Below are positions 8,033 through 16,673 of a DNA stretch of 64,000 nt, one piece after another. The notes below the pieces were generated by a model that worked only from the letters and a program-made list of their open reading frames with translations, ran no database searches and was not told the DNA's origin. Positions within the stretch are counted from its first letter, which is position 1. Every line of letters starts with the position of its first letter. Origin of the DNA: Akkermansiaceae bacterium (lineage in GTDB: Bacteria; Verrucomicrobiota; Verrucomicrobiia; Verrucomicrobiales; Akkermansiaceae); the NCBI GenBank assembly GCA_024233135.1, contig JACKPZ010000004.1, positions 62,001-126,000 on the forward strand, read 5' to 3'. The translations under genes and the position numbers were made by a program.

Positions 8033-9403
8033 TCACGCATCTTCGACGCGGCTGGTCACCTCGCCTTCGGCAAACTTCGTGCGCAGCAGGTCGCCGGGTT
8101 TCAAGGCGGCGGCGGATTTCACCGCGCGGCCGTCAGGGCCGAGGGTGAGCGAGAAGCCGCGTTGGAAGGCGGACTCCGGCCCGAGCGTGCGGAGCAGCGA
8201 GCGGAAGCGAACGAGGCGTTCCGAGCGGCGTCCGAGGTCTTCGGAAACGCAATGTCCGAGACGGATGCGGAGTTGTGCGAGGTTTTCCAGGCGACGCTCG
8301 ATCACCTTGGCCGGCTGGTGCAGGTGGTGGCGCGTCTTCGCATCCTGCAGACGCCGCGAGGCGTGCACGAACGACTCGCGGATGCCCGAGGCCAAGGCCG
8401 AGCGCAGGGCATCGAGACGCATCACCGGTTCGCGGAGCAAGCGCGATCCATCGCGACGCAGGGGACCGCGGCGGAGCGAGTCGATCGAAAGCCGAGCCCG
8501 CTCGACGCGCTCGACGACGCGGCGGACCATGCGTTTCCGGAGCTGGCCGAGCCGCTCGGTCAGTTCGACGCCATCGGCCACCGCGAGTTCCGCGGCGGCG
8601 CTGGGGGTGGGCGCGCGGAGGTCCGCCACGAAGTCCGCGATGGTGAAATCGATTTCGTGCCCGACTGCCGAGATGATCGGGATGGGGCAATCGAAGATCG
8701 CGCGGGCGACGATCTCCTCGTTGAAATTCCAAAGGTCTTCGATCGACCCGCCGCCGCGGCCGACGATGAGCACGTCACATCGGGGCAGGTTGAAATCCTC
8801 CGGCCGGCCCATCCGGCGAATCGCCTCGGCGATCTCGCGCTCCGCCCCCCTGCCCTGCACGCGCACCGGGAACAAGACCGGTTGGACCCACGGCGCGCGC
8901 CGGCCGAGCACGTTGAGGATGTCCTGCAAGGCGGCGCCGGACCCCGAGGTGACGAGTCCGATCCGGCGCGGAAATCCGGGGATCGGTTTCTTGTGCGTGG
9001 CATCGAAGAGACCTTCGCCGTCGAGTTTTCGCTTCAACGCCTCGAAACGCGCCTGGAGGTCGCCCATGCCGGCGCGCTCGGCCTTGATGACGATGACCTG
9101 AAGCTGGCCGCGCGCTTCGTAAATGGTGGCCTCGGCGAACAAGCGGACCTTGGCGCCGTCCTCGATGGCATCGGAACCCGGGCGCTTCCGCGCGCCGAAC
9201 ATGGCGCAGGAAATCTGCGCACCCTCGTCCTTGAGTGAGAAATACCAATGGCCGCTGCCTTGTTTCCGAAGGTTCGAGACCTCGCCCTCGATCCACAGCT
9301 CGCCGATCTGCACTTCAAGCAGGTTCTTCATCCGCCGCAGGAGCTGCGTGACGGTGAGCGCCTTCGGTGCGGGTTTCGAAGATGAGCCGGCGAAAAGATC
9401 CAC
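8033..9403 (-). CDS. xseA: Exodeoxyribonuclease VII large subunit
   Basis: 456 residues, normal for the family. An N-terminal OB-fold (WIEGEVSNLRKQGSGHWYF in part) precedes the nuclease core with GLVTSGSGAALQDIL, VGRGGGSIEDLWNFNEE, SAVGHEIDFTI and RAPTPSAAAEL, followed by a long helical region. With the small subunit XseB it degrades single-stranded DNA into oligonucleotides. The start at 9403 is GTG; no in-frame ATG lies before the OB-fold. xseB is not in the window. It is followed by panC. Confidence 0.95.
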   Translation of the reverse strand: MDLFAGSSSKPAPKALTVTQLLRRMKNLLEVQIGELWIEGEVSNLRKQGSGHWYFSLKDEGAQISCAMFGARKRPGSDAIEDGAKVRLFAEATIYEARGQLQVIVIKAERAGMGDLQARFEALKRKLDGEGLFDATHKKPIPGFPRRIGLVTSGSGAALQDILNVLGRRAPWVQPVLFPVRVQGRGAEREIAEAIRRMGRPEDFNLPRCDVLIVGRGGGSIEDLWNFNEEIVARAIFDCPIPIISAVGHEIDFTIADFVADLRAPTPSAAAELAVADGVELTERLGQLRKRMVRRVVERVERARLSIDSLRRGPLRRDGSRLLREPVMRLDALRSALASGIRESFVHASRRLQDAKTRHHLHQPAKVIERRLENLAQLRIRLGHCVSEDLGRRSERLVRFRSLLRTLGPESAFQRGFSLTLGPDGRAVKSAAALKPGDLLRTKFAEGEVTSRVEDA

Positions 9404-9463
9404 GGACGGAAGGTGGCAGGAGCGGAATCGATTTCGAGCGGGAAATGGAGTGGCGGGCTTCGA

Positions 9464-9925
9464 TCAACTCACCGTGCTCACGGTCATCGGCGGCGCGTCG
9501 AGCGAATCGCCGGCGCGCAGGCCGGACAGTTTCTGATAGAGCGAGCTGGCCGGCGACAACAGGGTGACCTCCTCGCCATCGTGCACGACCTCCAGCCCGC
9601 CGGCGGTGGGAACCAGGAAGAAACACGAAGTTTCCCCGCCGATCTTCACTCGGACGAAAGCGCCCGCCTCGATGGCGGCATCCGGGGCGAAATCCGCGGG
9701 ATGCCACGAGTCGAGGATGCGCAAGGACTCGCCGAGTTCCTGCGCCTGCCGCGCCTGCCCGGATGCGAGATAGGACGCCTCGAGACTGCGGGTGTCATAC
9801 TTGCTCTCCGCCTTGCTGCCGGGGTCGGTGGCGGCGGCACGCGCTTCGGACGCGGCGCGGTGGAGGCGGTCGAGGCTGCCTTGCAGTTCCTTGCGGACGG
9901 TTTCGATCAAATCGGCTTTGGTCAT
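9464..9925 (-). CDS. GreA/GreB C-terminal-domain protein (putative RNA polymerase-binding factor)
   Basis: 153 residues. The N-terminal half is helical and charged (MTKADLIETVRKELQ, then many Ala/Arg/Glu), plausibly a coiled coil. The C-terminal half, GAFVRVKIGGETSCFFLVP to LSPASSLYQKLSGLRAGD, matches the Gre C-terminal FKBP-like domain, including the LL-SP-S pattern. Gre factors bind in the RNA polymerase secondary channel. The N-terminus does not look like a canonical Gre coiled coil with its acidic tip, so transcript-cleavage activity should not be assumed. It is upstream of xseA with a 60-base gap. Confidence 0.65.
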   Translation of the reverse strand: MTKADLIETVRKELQGSLDRLHRAASEARAAATDPGSKAESKYDTRSLEASYLASGQARQAQELGESLRILDSWHPADFAPDAAIEAGAFVRVKIGGETSCFFLVPTAGGLEVVHDGEEVTLLSPASSLYQKLSGLRAGDSLDAPPMTVSTVS

Positions 9926-10036
9926 CGCGGGGCGGCAGTGTCCACGGATGCGGGCGTCGGCACAAGTCATGGCGACTCCGCAAATTTTGCGCCGGGTTTT
10001 CCATGATCCGCCGAGCGAAAGAACGATCGAAGGGCG

Positions 10037-10486
10037 ATGTTTCCGGAAATCCGTCGTCGCACCATGGCCACTTCCCCACCCGCCAAACGATCGTCGCGCA
10101 CCTTGTTGCCGCGGATTTGGAATGCGTTGCTCTGGCTGGTGATGTGCGCGCTCGGCGGCACCGGGTTGTTGCTCGCATTCCGTTTGCCACCGGGGTCGCG
10201 CGGCGGCCGCGGGCTCTCCGCCCTCGGGTGGGGCCGCCACGACTGGGGCGACCTGCACACCTGGTTGTCGTATGCGTTTCTCGCGCTGATGGTGGTGCAC
10301 CTCGCCCTGCACTGGCGTTGGTTCTGGCAGATCGCCGCGAAGAAACGCTCGTGGCCCTTGCTCATCGGCTTTGGCGCGGGGCTCGCACTCATCCTCGCGA
10401 TCGTCTGCCTGCCGGTGAAGGACGACCGCGAAGGCGACGGTCCCGGTCGAGGACCGGGCCATGGCCGCGGACAAAGCTCGCACTGA
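10037..10486 (+). CDS. Four-histidine membrane protein, DUF4405-like
   Basis: 149 residues with three membrane segments (about 28-48, 76-94 and 106-124). Histidines H68 and H74 (GRHDWGDLH) and H88 and H92 (VVHLALHW) are placed as in cytochrome b-like DUF4405 proteins and could ligate heme. The C-terminal tail is Gly/Arg/His-rich (GRGPGHGRG) and might bind metal. The start could instead be ATG 10064, removing nine residues. It sits divergently from the Gre-domain gene. Function unknown; heme binding is inferred. Confidence 0.65.
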   Translation: MFPEIRRRTMATSPPAKRSSRTLLPRIWNALLWLVMCALGGTGLLLAFRLPPGSRGGRGLSALGWGRHDWGDLHTWLSYAFLALMVVHLALHWRWFWQIAAKKRSWPLLIGFGAGLALILAIVCLPVKDDREGDGPGRGPGHGRGQSSH

Positions 10487-10525
10487 GCCTTTGCAAGCCG
10501 CGGCGCGCGTGCGAGGCTTCCGGCG

Positions 10526-10843
10526 ATGTTCGACTTCACCGCCATCGATCGCGAGGACTTCCGCAACCTGCTGGCGGAGATCGGCGCGATGCGGATGCCC
10601 TTCGGGAAATTCGGCATCAAGGAGTATCCGCCATCCGGCGTGCCGATCATGGACCTGCCGGTGGAATACCTCGCGTGGTTCAAAGAGCGCGGGTTTCCGA
10701 AGGGCCGCCTCGGTGAGTTGATGGCCTGCGTGTATGAGATCAAGGAAGTCGGGATGGACTCGGTGTTCGATCCGATGCGTTTGGCCCACGGCGGACGCCA
10801 TCCGCTGCGCACCAGGCGCAGAAAATCATTCGATTTCGACTGA
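10526..10843 (+). CDS. DUF3820 family protein
   Basis: 105 residues. The conserved DUF3820 core is clear: MRMPFGKFGIKEYPPSGVP, then IMDLPVEYLAWFKERGFPKG and LGELMACVYEIKE, followed by a basic tail. Family members are small soluble proteins, one of which was described as a putative quorum-sensing-regulated virulence factor; a general function is not established. It lies 39 bases after the membrane protein and just before the nucleotidase gene, all on the plus strand. Confidence 0.8.
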   Translation: MFDFTAIDREDFRNLLAEIGAMRMPFGKFGIKEYPPSGVPIMDLPVEYLAWFKERGFPKGRLGELMACVYEIKEVGMDSVFDPMRLAHGGRHPLRTRRRKSFDFD

Positions 10844-10857
10844 GTCGCTTCCTTGCC

Positions 10858-12423
10858 ATGCGCGCCATGCGTGGCACAGTGCCCGCCGTGACTGGTCTTC
10901 CCGTTTCCCGCAGGTCGTTTCTCGCCGGTGCCGGCGCATGGCTCGGCACACGTCCGCTTTTCGCGCAATCCGCCGATCCGTCGAAATCGGTCACCGTTTC
11001 GCTTTTCCACACGACGGACATCCACGGCCACATCGTGCCGACGAAAACGTACGACGGCGTGGAGAATGTCGGCGGCTTCGCCCGCTGCGCGACACAGATC
11101 CGCCGCTGGCGCAGGGAGTCGCCGCATTCGCTGACGCTCGACATCGGCGATGTCTATCAGGGCACCGCCGAGGGACTTCTGCACCAGGGGAACCTGATGA
11201 TGAAGTTGTTCAACCGCATGGGATACAACGCGTGGACGCTCGGAAACCACGACTTCGACTGGGGCCGCGAGGCACTTGAAAGCAACCTTGAGCTATCCAC
11301 CCCGCCGGTGCTCACGGGAAACCTGAAGGTGGACGGCCGCGCGGCGGGCGAGCTGGAAGGACCATGGAAAAAGGTCGCGCCGTGGATGATGAAGGAGTGC
11401 GGCGGATTCCGCATCGCGTTGGTCGGACTCATCACTCCCGGGCTGCCGTATTGGCTGGCCGACGAGACACTGGCCGGGGCCGTGGTGCAGGACCCGGCAC
11501 AAGCGCTCCAGCGGTCGATCGCCGAAGCGCGCGACGCGAAGGCGGACGCCGTGGTGGTGATGGCGCACATGGGGTGGCGCAGCGGCGACGATTTCGCCAA
11601 TCCGCTGCATGAGATCCTCGCGGCCGCGCCCGGCGTGGACGTGCTGTTGGCGGGACACACCCATCAGGTGAAACCGTCGTGGAAGATCGGAAACGTGCTG
11701 TGTTCGCAGGCCGCCTACCATGGCATCCACTGTGGCCGCCTTGATTTCACATTCGACCCGGAGACGCGAAAGCTAATCGACCGCCGCGCGGCGACGGTGT
11801 TCATGGACGACTCGTTCGATCTGGATCCCGCGGTGATGGAAACGGCCGAGCCGGATCTCAAGACCGCCGCCGAACAACTCGCTCGAAAGGTCGCCGTGGT
11901 GAAGAGCAAGATCGACGGCACGGGCCGGCGCAACGAACTCGCGCGCTTGTTCTGCGAGATCTTCGCGGACGCCCTGAAACGTGCGGGCACCCCCGTGGAC
12001 GGCGTGTTTCACGGCAGCTTCGGCACCGGCGACCTGATGCCCGGCGAACTCACCGTCGGCGACTGCTGGACGCTGCTGCCGTATGAGAACCTGCTGGGCA
12101 CGGCGAAACTTGGAGCCAAGGACCTCATCGAGATCGCCCGCGAGGATCACGGAAACTACCGCTCCGACCGCACGCTTTGGCCCTTCGACCTGAAGATCGG
12201 TCGCGGCGGCGAGGTGCTTAGCTTCGAAAAAGACGGCAAGCCTGTCCCGGAGGACGCCGTCTACACCATCGCCTTCAACAGCTATGACATGCAATCCGGC
12301 GGCCAGTCGTTGATGCGCCTGCGTGAGATCGTTTCCCAGCCAAGCGCCGCACGGAAAATCACGCCCATCGACACCCGCGGTGCCCTCATCGACGGACTTC
12401 TCGAACGCGGGACCATCGGCTGA
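10858..12423 (+). CDS. Tat-exported 5'-nucleotidase / metallophosphatase
   Basis: 521 residues. A Tat signal (SRRSFLAGAGAWLG) precedes a calcineurin-like phosphoesterase domain with the metal motifs TTDIHGH, DIGDVYQG, GNHDFDW, VVMAHMGW and LAGHTHQ. The C-terminal 5'-nucleotidase domain follows from about residue 340 (VFHGSFGTGDLMPGELTVGD in part, then LLPYENLL). Such enzymes hydrolyse nucleotides or UDP-sugars in the periplasm to scavenge nucleosides and phosphate. The start could be ATG 10858 or 10867. No upstream Shine-Dalgarno is visible. The specific substrate cannot be deduced. Confidence 0.88.
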   Translation: MRAMRGTVPAVTGLPVSRRSFLAGAGAWLGTRPLFAQSADPSKSVTVSLFHTTDIHGHIVPTKTYDGVENVGGFARCATQIRRWRRESPHSLTLDIGDVYQGTAEGLLHQGNLMMKLFNRMGYNAWTLGNHDFDWGREALESNLELSTPPVLTGNLKVDGRAAGELEGPWKKVAPWMMKECGGFRIALVGLITPGLPYWLADETLAGAVVQDPAQALQRSIAEARDAKADAVVVMAHMGWRSGDDFANPLHEILAAAPGVDVLLAGHTHQVKPSWKIGNVLCSQAAYHGIHCGRLDFTFDPETRKLIDRRAATVFMDDSFDLDPAVMETAEPDLKTAAEQLARKVAVVKSKIDGTGRRNELARLFCEIFADALKRAGTPVDGVFHGSFGTGDLMPGELTVGDCWTLLPYENLLGTAKLGAKDLIEIAREDHGNYRSDRTLWPFDLKIGRGGEVLSFEKDGKPVPEDAVYTIAFNSYDMQSGGQSLMRLREIVSQPSAARKITPIDTRGALIDGLLERGTIG

Positions 12424-12434
12424 AGCCGGGCGAT

Positions 12435-12461
12435 TTCATGCTTTCTTCATTGGCATTTCAC
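12435..12461 (+). promoter_or_regulatory. Triple TTCAY repeat (CreB 'cre-tag'-like operator) before creB
   Basis: Three pentamers occur at an exact 11-base period: TTCAT (12435-12439), TTCAT (12446-12450) and TTCAC (12457-12461), each separated by six bases. The E. coli CreB/Aeromonas BlrB tag is TTCAC-N6-TTCAC. The element ends 22 bases before the creB ATG, so it could serve autoregulation. A second copy precedes the VIT gene. Pattern evidence only. Confidence 0.5.
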
Positions 12462-12483
12462 CGGGACTCGCTGGAATCCGGAC

Positions 12484-13182
12484 ATGTCGAAAGTCCTCTT
12501 GATCGAAGACGAACCCGCCATCGCCGATACACTTGTGTATGCACTCGGCACCGAGTGTTTCACCGTGACCCACACGCTCACGGGGGCCGAGGGGCTCGCC
12601 GCCCACGCCGCGGACCCGCATGACATCGCCATCCTCGACATCGGCCTGCCGGACATGACCGGGCTCGATGTCTGCCGCAAGCTCCGCGAATCCTCATCCA
12701 TCCCCGTCCTGTTCCTCACCGCGCGCGACGGTGAGGTGGACCGCATCCTCGGGCTCGAACTGGGTGGCGACGACTACGTCACCAAGCCGTTCTCGCCGCG
12801 CGAGGTTGTCGCACGCGTCCGCGCCATCATGCGCCGCGCAGGGAACACGCCGGCATCCGGAAACCACGATGCCGAGATCCCCGTCACCTGCGGACTCTCG
12901 CATGACGGCTCCACGATGCGGATCCGCTGCGACGGCAAGCCGCTCGACCTGACAGCGCACGAATACAAGCTCCTGCTGGTCCTGATGGAGCGCCCCGGCC
13001 GGGTCTTCACGCGCGACCAATTGCTCGACCACGCGTGGCAGGACCCGGGCGCCGTCACCGACCGCACGGTGGACGCCCATGTGAAATCGATCCGTTCGAA
13101 ACTTCGCGCCGCACGCCCCGGCGCCGAAAACCTCATCGAGACCCGCCGTGGGCTCGGATACTCGCTGGCCACCGAAGCCTGA
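12484..13182 (+). CDS. creB: CreB-like OmpR-family response regulator
   Basis: 232 residues. The receiver domain carries the acidic pocket IEDE (8-10), phospho-acceptor D52 (ILDIGLPD), the LFLTARD threonine and TKPF lysine. The C-terminal winged helix contains LTAHEYKLLLVLMERPGRV, RDQLLDHAW and DRTVDAHVKSIRSKL, all typical of OmpR/PhoB DNA binding. Overall layout and the adjacent CreC-type kinase support CreB. It is inferred to regulate itself and the downstream VIT/exosortase genes through TTCAY repeats upstream of both. It is separated from creC by nine bases. Confidence 0.85.
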   Translation: MSKVLLIEDEPAIADTLVYALGTECFTVTHTLTGAEGLAAHAADPHDIAILDIGLPDMTGLDVCRKLRESSSIPVLFLTARDGEVDRILGLELGGDDYVTKPFSPREVVARVRAIMRRAGNTPASGNHDAEIPVTCGLSHDGSTMRIRCDGKPLDLTAHEYKLLLVLMERPGRVFTRDQLLDHAWQDPGAVTDRTVDAHVKSIRSKLRAARPGAENLIETRRGLGYSLATEA

Positions 13183-13191
13183 CCCTCCGCC

Positions 13192-14625
13192 ATGCGTTTC
13201 ACCCGGGTCACGCTGTTCTTCATCGCGTTCATCATCACGCTGGGTTTCTATCACCTCGCGAGCGGGTTTCTGAAGGAGGTCGAACCGCAGACCTTCCAGG
13301 CCACCGAGGAAATGATGGTGGACACCGCCAACCTGCTCGCCGAACTCGTCGAACGCGATCTGGAGGGTGGCAAACTCGACAACGAGCACCTGCACGAGGC
13401 CTTCGATGCCGCCCACCAACGTGAGATCCGCTCGCAGATCTTCGAACACCTCAAGCGCGAGGTCGGCCTGCACGCCTACATCACGGACGCCAACGGCATC
13501 GTTGTCTTCGATTCCGACGACGGACGCCGCGAGGGTGAGGACTACCGCAACAAACTCGATGTCTCACGCACGTTCGACGGCCGATACGGCGCGCGCAGCA
13601 CCCGTGACGATCCGAAGAACGCGGCGAGCTCCGTGATGTATGTCGCCGCCGCCATCGGCGATCCCGCGAAACCGAGCGGCGTGCTCTCCGTCTTCAAGCC
13701 GCAAATGGACGTCATGCCGCTGGTGAAGGATCGCCGGCGGATCATCCTCACCGCCTGCGCGCTGATTGGCAGCGGCATCATCTTCCTCATCGGCGCCGTG
13801 TTTCTCTGGCTGTTCCGGCCGATCGGCCAGATCACGGATTACGCCCGCGCGATCGAACGCGGCGAACGCCCGAAAAAACCCAAGATCGGCATCGGCCGCG
13901 AGGTGAACACGCTGGCCCACGCACTCGACTCGATGCGCGACGCGCTGGAGAACCGGAGATATGTCGAACGATACGTGCAAACGCTCACCCATGAGTTGAA
14001 GAGTCCGCTCGCGGCCATCCGCGGCGCCGCCGAACTTCTCGACGAGGAGATGCCCGCCGAAGACCGCCGCAAGTTTCTCGCCAACATCCGGGCCGAGACG
14101 GCTCGCAGCGAACGGCTCATCACGCGCTTGCTGGAACTCTCCGCCATCGAAAGCCGCCCGTCGTTGGACGGAAACGAAACGGATCTGCGGCCGATCGTCG
14201 CGCGCGCGATCGACCAGGCCGGCCCACTCGCGGAGTTGGCGGGTGTTTCGCTGGGACGCCCCGATGAAGAAAATCCCCTCACCGTGCGCGGCGACGAATT
14301 CATCCTCCGCGCGGCGGCGACGAATCTGCTGGAGAACGCGATCGATTTCTCGCCGTCAGGATCCGCCGTCGAAGTCCGGCTGGCGGAGGAAAACGGATGC
14401 GCCGTGCTGGAGATCCGCGACCACGGCCCAGGCATCCCGGACTACGCGCGCGAGCGGATCTTCGAGCGCTTTTACTCGCTGCGCCATCCCTCATCCGGCC
14501 GCAAGGGCACGGGGCTCGGCCTCACGCTTGTTCGCGAGGCGGCGGAACTGCACGGCGGTTCGATCTCGCTCGATCCGGCGGACGGCGGCGGCACCGTGGC
14601 ACGGCTCTCGCTGCCGCTGGCGTGA
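13192..14625 (+). CDS. creC: CreC-like sensor histidine kinase
   Basis: 477 residues. An N-terminal membrane helix (5-22), a periplasmic sensor of about 160 residues, a second helix (about 182-204) and a HAMP linker precede the kinase core. The H box is LTHELKSPLAAIRGAAELL with His267; N (NLLENAIDFS), G1 (DHGPGIP) and G2 (GTGLGLTLV) boxes follow. The HELKSPLAAIRGAAELL sequence and the long DSDDGRREGEDY sensor region match CreC proteins. It would phosphorylate the adjacent CreB. The usual third gene creD is absent; a VIT/vWA gene takes its place 86 bases downstream. The signal sensed is unknown. Confidence 0.88.
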   Translation: MRFTRVTLFFIAFIITLGFYHLASGFLKEVEPQTFQATEEMMVDTANLLAELVERDLEGGKLDNEHLHEAFDAAHQREIRSQIFEHLKREVGLHAYITDANGIVVFDSDDGRREGEDYRNKLDVSRTFDGRYGARSTRDDPKNAASSVMYVAAAIGDPAKPSGVLSVFKPQMDVMPLVKDRRRIILTACALIGSGIIFLIGAVFLWLFRPIGQITDYARAIERGERPKKPKIGIGREVNTLAHALDSMRDALENRRYVERYVQTLTHELKSPLAAIRGAAELLDEEMPAEDRRKFLANIRAETARSERLITRLLELSAIESRPSLDGNETDLRPIVARAIDQAGPLAELAGVSLGRPDEENPLTVRGDEFILRAAATNLLENAIDFSPSGSAVEVRLAEENGCAVLEIRDHGPGIPDYARERIFERFYSLRHPSSGRKGTGLGLTLVREAAELHGGSISLDPADGGGTVARLSLPLA

Positions 14626-14645
14626 CACGGGAATTTCCCGCCTTC

Positions 14646-14672
14646 TTCACACGGGCTTGATGCTGCGTTCAC
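14646..14672 (+). promoter_or_regulatory. Triple TTCAY-like repeat before the VIT/vWA gene
   Basis: TTCAC (14646-14650), TTGAT (14657-14661) and TTCAC (14668-14672) repeat at the same 11-base period as the element before creB. A weaker TTCCC unit lies another 11 bases upstream at 14635, within the palindrome CGGGAATTTCCCG (14628-14640). The element ends 39 bases before the ATG at 14712. The pattern suggests CreB control of the VIT/exosortase operon. Confidence 0.5.
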
Positions 14673-14688
14673 CGCGGCCTGTTCCGAT

Positions 14689-14711
14689 GGCTTCGTCAAC
14701 CACACGAAGCC
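14689..14711 (+). promoter_or_regulatory. 8-bp inverted repeat abutting the VIT gene start codon
   Basis: GGCTTCGT (14689-14696) and ACGAAGCC (14704-14711) form a perfect 8-bp stem with a 7-base loop, and the ATG follows directly at 14712. In mRNA the hairpin would occupy the ribosome-entry region. It could be an attenuating structure or an operator; no T-run follows, so it is not a typical terminator. Confidence 0.45.
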
Positions 14712-16673
14712 ATGATCACACCCGTCCGACTGCTCTATTTCGCGATCCTCTACGGATTGCTCGCCACCTTCAGCCCGGCATCCTCCAGTGCTCCCTATCT
14801 GTTCACTCCGGGAAACGACGATGGCACCGAGTGTTTCCCGCTGAAACATTCCACGGCGGAGATCACCATCGATGGAGCGATCGCCCGCGGCCGCCTGAGC
14901 CAGACCTTCGGCAACGCCGGATCCACGCCCGTCGAGGCGGTCTATGTGTTTCCCGCATCCACCCGCGCGGCGGTGCACGGCATGAAAATCACCAGCGGCG
15001 GACGCTCGACCGCGGCGAAGATCCGGAAGAAGGATGAGGCGCGCACGGAGTATGAAACCGCAAAGCGTGAGAACAAGACGGCCGCACTGCTGGAGGAACA
15101 ACGCGAGAACGTGTTCCAGATGTCCGTCGCCAATCTTCTGCCCGGCGATGACATCGTGGTGGACATCGAGTGGACCGAAACCATCCCAAGCGTCGAAGGC
15201 GTGAACGAGTTCGTGTTTCCGACGGTGGTCGGCCCTCGCTACACCGGCGGCGAAGGCGACGCCACATCGTGGACCGCGAATCCGCATCTCGCGTCAGGAA
15301 CACCGAACCCGGCCACCTTCAACCTCGCCGTCGACCTCGCCACCGCCCTGCCGCTCACGGACGTCTCGTGCCCGAGCCACCCGGCGGCGGTGGAATTCCC
15401 ATCCGAGCGTGGCGCCCGGATCCGACTTGAAACGAAACAGGGCGAGGACGCCGCGAACCGCGACTTCGTCCTCAAGTGGAAACTCGGCGGCGAGCAGGTG
15501 GACGCGGGGCTGCTGTTGCATCGCGGAGAAGTAGCGAACCATTTCCTGCTCCAGGTCGAGCCGCCCGCCCGGGTGACGAGCGACAAGATCCCGCCGCGGG
15601 ACTACGTGATGATCCTCGACGTGTCCGGATCGATGTCCGGCTTTCCGCTCGATACCGCGAAGCGCCTCCTCCACGAGCTCGTCGGCAATTTGAAACCGAC
15701 CGACACGTTCAACGTCCTGTGTTTCGCCGGCGGCACCGGCATGTTTTCCGAAACGCCATTGCCCGCGAGCGAGGAAAACCTGGAGGCCGCCACCCGTTTC
15801 ATCGACGGACAGAACGCCGGAGGAGCGACCGAACTCGGCACCGCCATGCAACGTGCGATCGCCCTGCCCGGCGGCGATGATCGCTCCCGTTCGCTTCTGC
15901 TCATCACCGATGGATATGTTTCCGCCGACGAGCAGACATGCCATTTCGTCCGCCGAAACATCGGTCTCGCGAACGTGTTCGCATTCGGCATCGGCTCGTC
16001 CGTGAACCGCGCCCTGATCGAAGGAATCTCACGCGCCGGCGGCGGGGAAGCGAGCATCGTCACCCGTCCGTCGGACGCGGAACCGGTGGCGAGAGGATTC
16101 CTCGACAAGATCTCGTGCCCCGTTCTCGCGAAGGTGCGCATCGAAGCGGAGGGCGTGGAAATCGCCGATCTCGAGCCCGATCCGCATCCGGATGTCTTCC
16201 GCTCCCGGCCCTTGCTGGTGATGGGCCGCTGGGACGGACGAGGGCAAGGAGCTGTCGTCGTCCGCGGCATCGCCGGCAACGGCAGTCCGTTCGAGAAACG
16301 GATCTCCTTCGCCGAAGCCGCGGAGAACGGCACGGATCATCCGGCCCTTCCGGTCCTTTGGGCTCGCGAGCGGGTGAGACGACTTCAGGACGGCAGTGGT
16401 GTCGAAGCCAAGGAGGAGATCACCCGGCTCGGCCTGACCTACTCGCTGCTCACGCGGCACACATCGTTCATCGCCGTGGACGAAACACCGCGTCCCGTCG
16501 AGGGGCTTGCGAAAACCGTGCGGCAGCCGCTGCCCCTGCCGCTGAGTGTCACGGAGTCGGCACTCGGTTCATCGGGAGGACCGATCGTCGCCAACGGATC
16601 CGTTCCGGAACCAGCGATGCTCGGATTGATCTCGGTGCTGGTGATCCTTCTCGCCCTCCAACGCGGCCGATGA
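14712..16673 (+). CDS. VIT and vWA domain protein with PEP-CTERM sorting tail
   Basis: 653 residues. A signal peptide (about 1-27) is followed by a VIT domain (about 35-165; EAVYVFPASTRAAVHGM, ARTEYETAK, LLEEQRENVFQMSV), a linker, and a von Willebrand A domain whose MIDAS motif DVSGSMS starts at D303. The C-terminus is VPEPAMLGLISVLVILLALQ then RGR (631-653), a PEP-CTERM motif, hydrophobic helix and basic end. The protein is thus predicted to be exported, sorted and cleaved by an exosortase. The exosortase gene begins inside its stop codon. This mirrors the VIT targets of class GN sortases and of XrtN. The ligand of the vWA domain is unknown. Confidence 0.9.
   Translation: MITPVRLLYFAILYGLLATFSPASSSAPYLFTPGNDDGTECFPLKHSTAEITIDGAIARGRLSQTFGNAGSTPVEAVYVFPASTRAAVHGMKITSGGRSTAAKIRKKDEARTEYETAKRENKTAALLEEQRENVFQMSVANLLPGDDIVVDIEWTETIPSVEGVNEFVFPTVVGPRYTGGEGDATSWTANPHLASGTPNPATFNLAVDLATALPLTDVSCPSHPAAVEFPSERGARIRLETKQGEDAANRDFVLKWKLGGEQVDAGLLLHRGEVANHFLLQVEPPARVTSDKIPPRDYVMILDVSGSMSGFPLDTAKRLLHELVGNLKPTDTFNVLCFAGGTGMFSETPLPASEENLEAATRFIDGQNAGGATELGTAMQRAIALPGGDDRSRSLLLITDGYVSADEQTCHFVRRNIGLANVFAFGIGSSVNRALIEGISRAGGGEASIVTRPSDAEPVARGFLDKISCPVLAKVRIEAEGVEIADLEPDPHPDVFRSRPLLVMGRWDGRGQGAVVVRGIAGNGSPFEKRISFAEAAENGTDHPALPVLWARERVRRLQDGSGVEAKEEITRLGLTYSLLTRHTSFIAVDETPRPVEGLAKTVRQPLPLPLSVTESALGSSGGPIVANGSVPEPAMLGLISVLVILLALQRGR

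Noticed and set aside
14628..14640. Palindrome CGGGAATTTCCCG as a creC terminator
   Set aside because: The arms are separated by one base, so no stable RNA hairpin loop can form without losing pairs, and no T-run follows; it is more likely a DNA-level site or chance.
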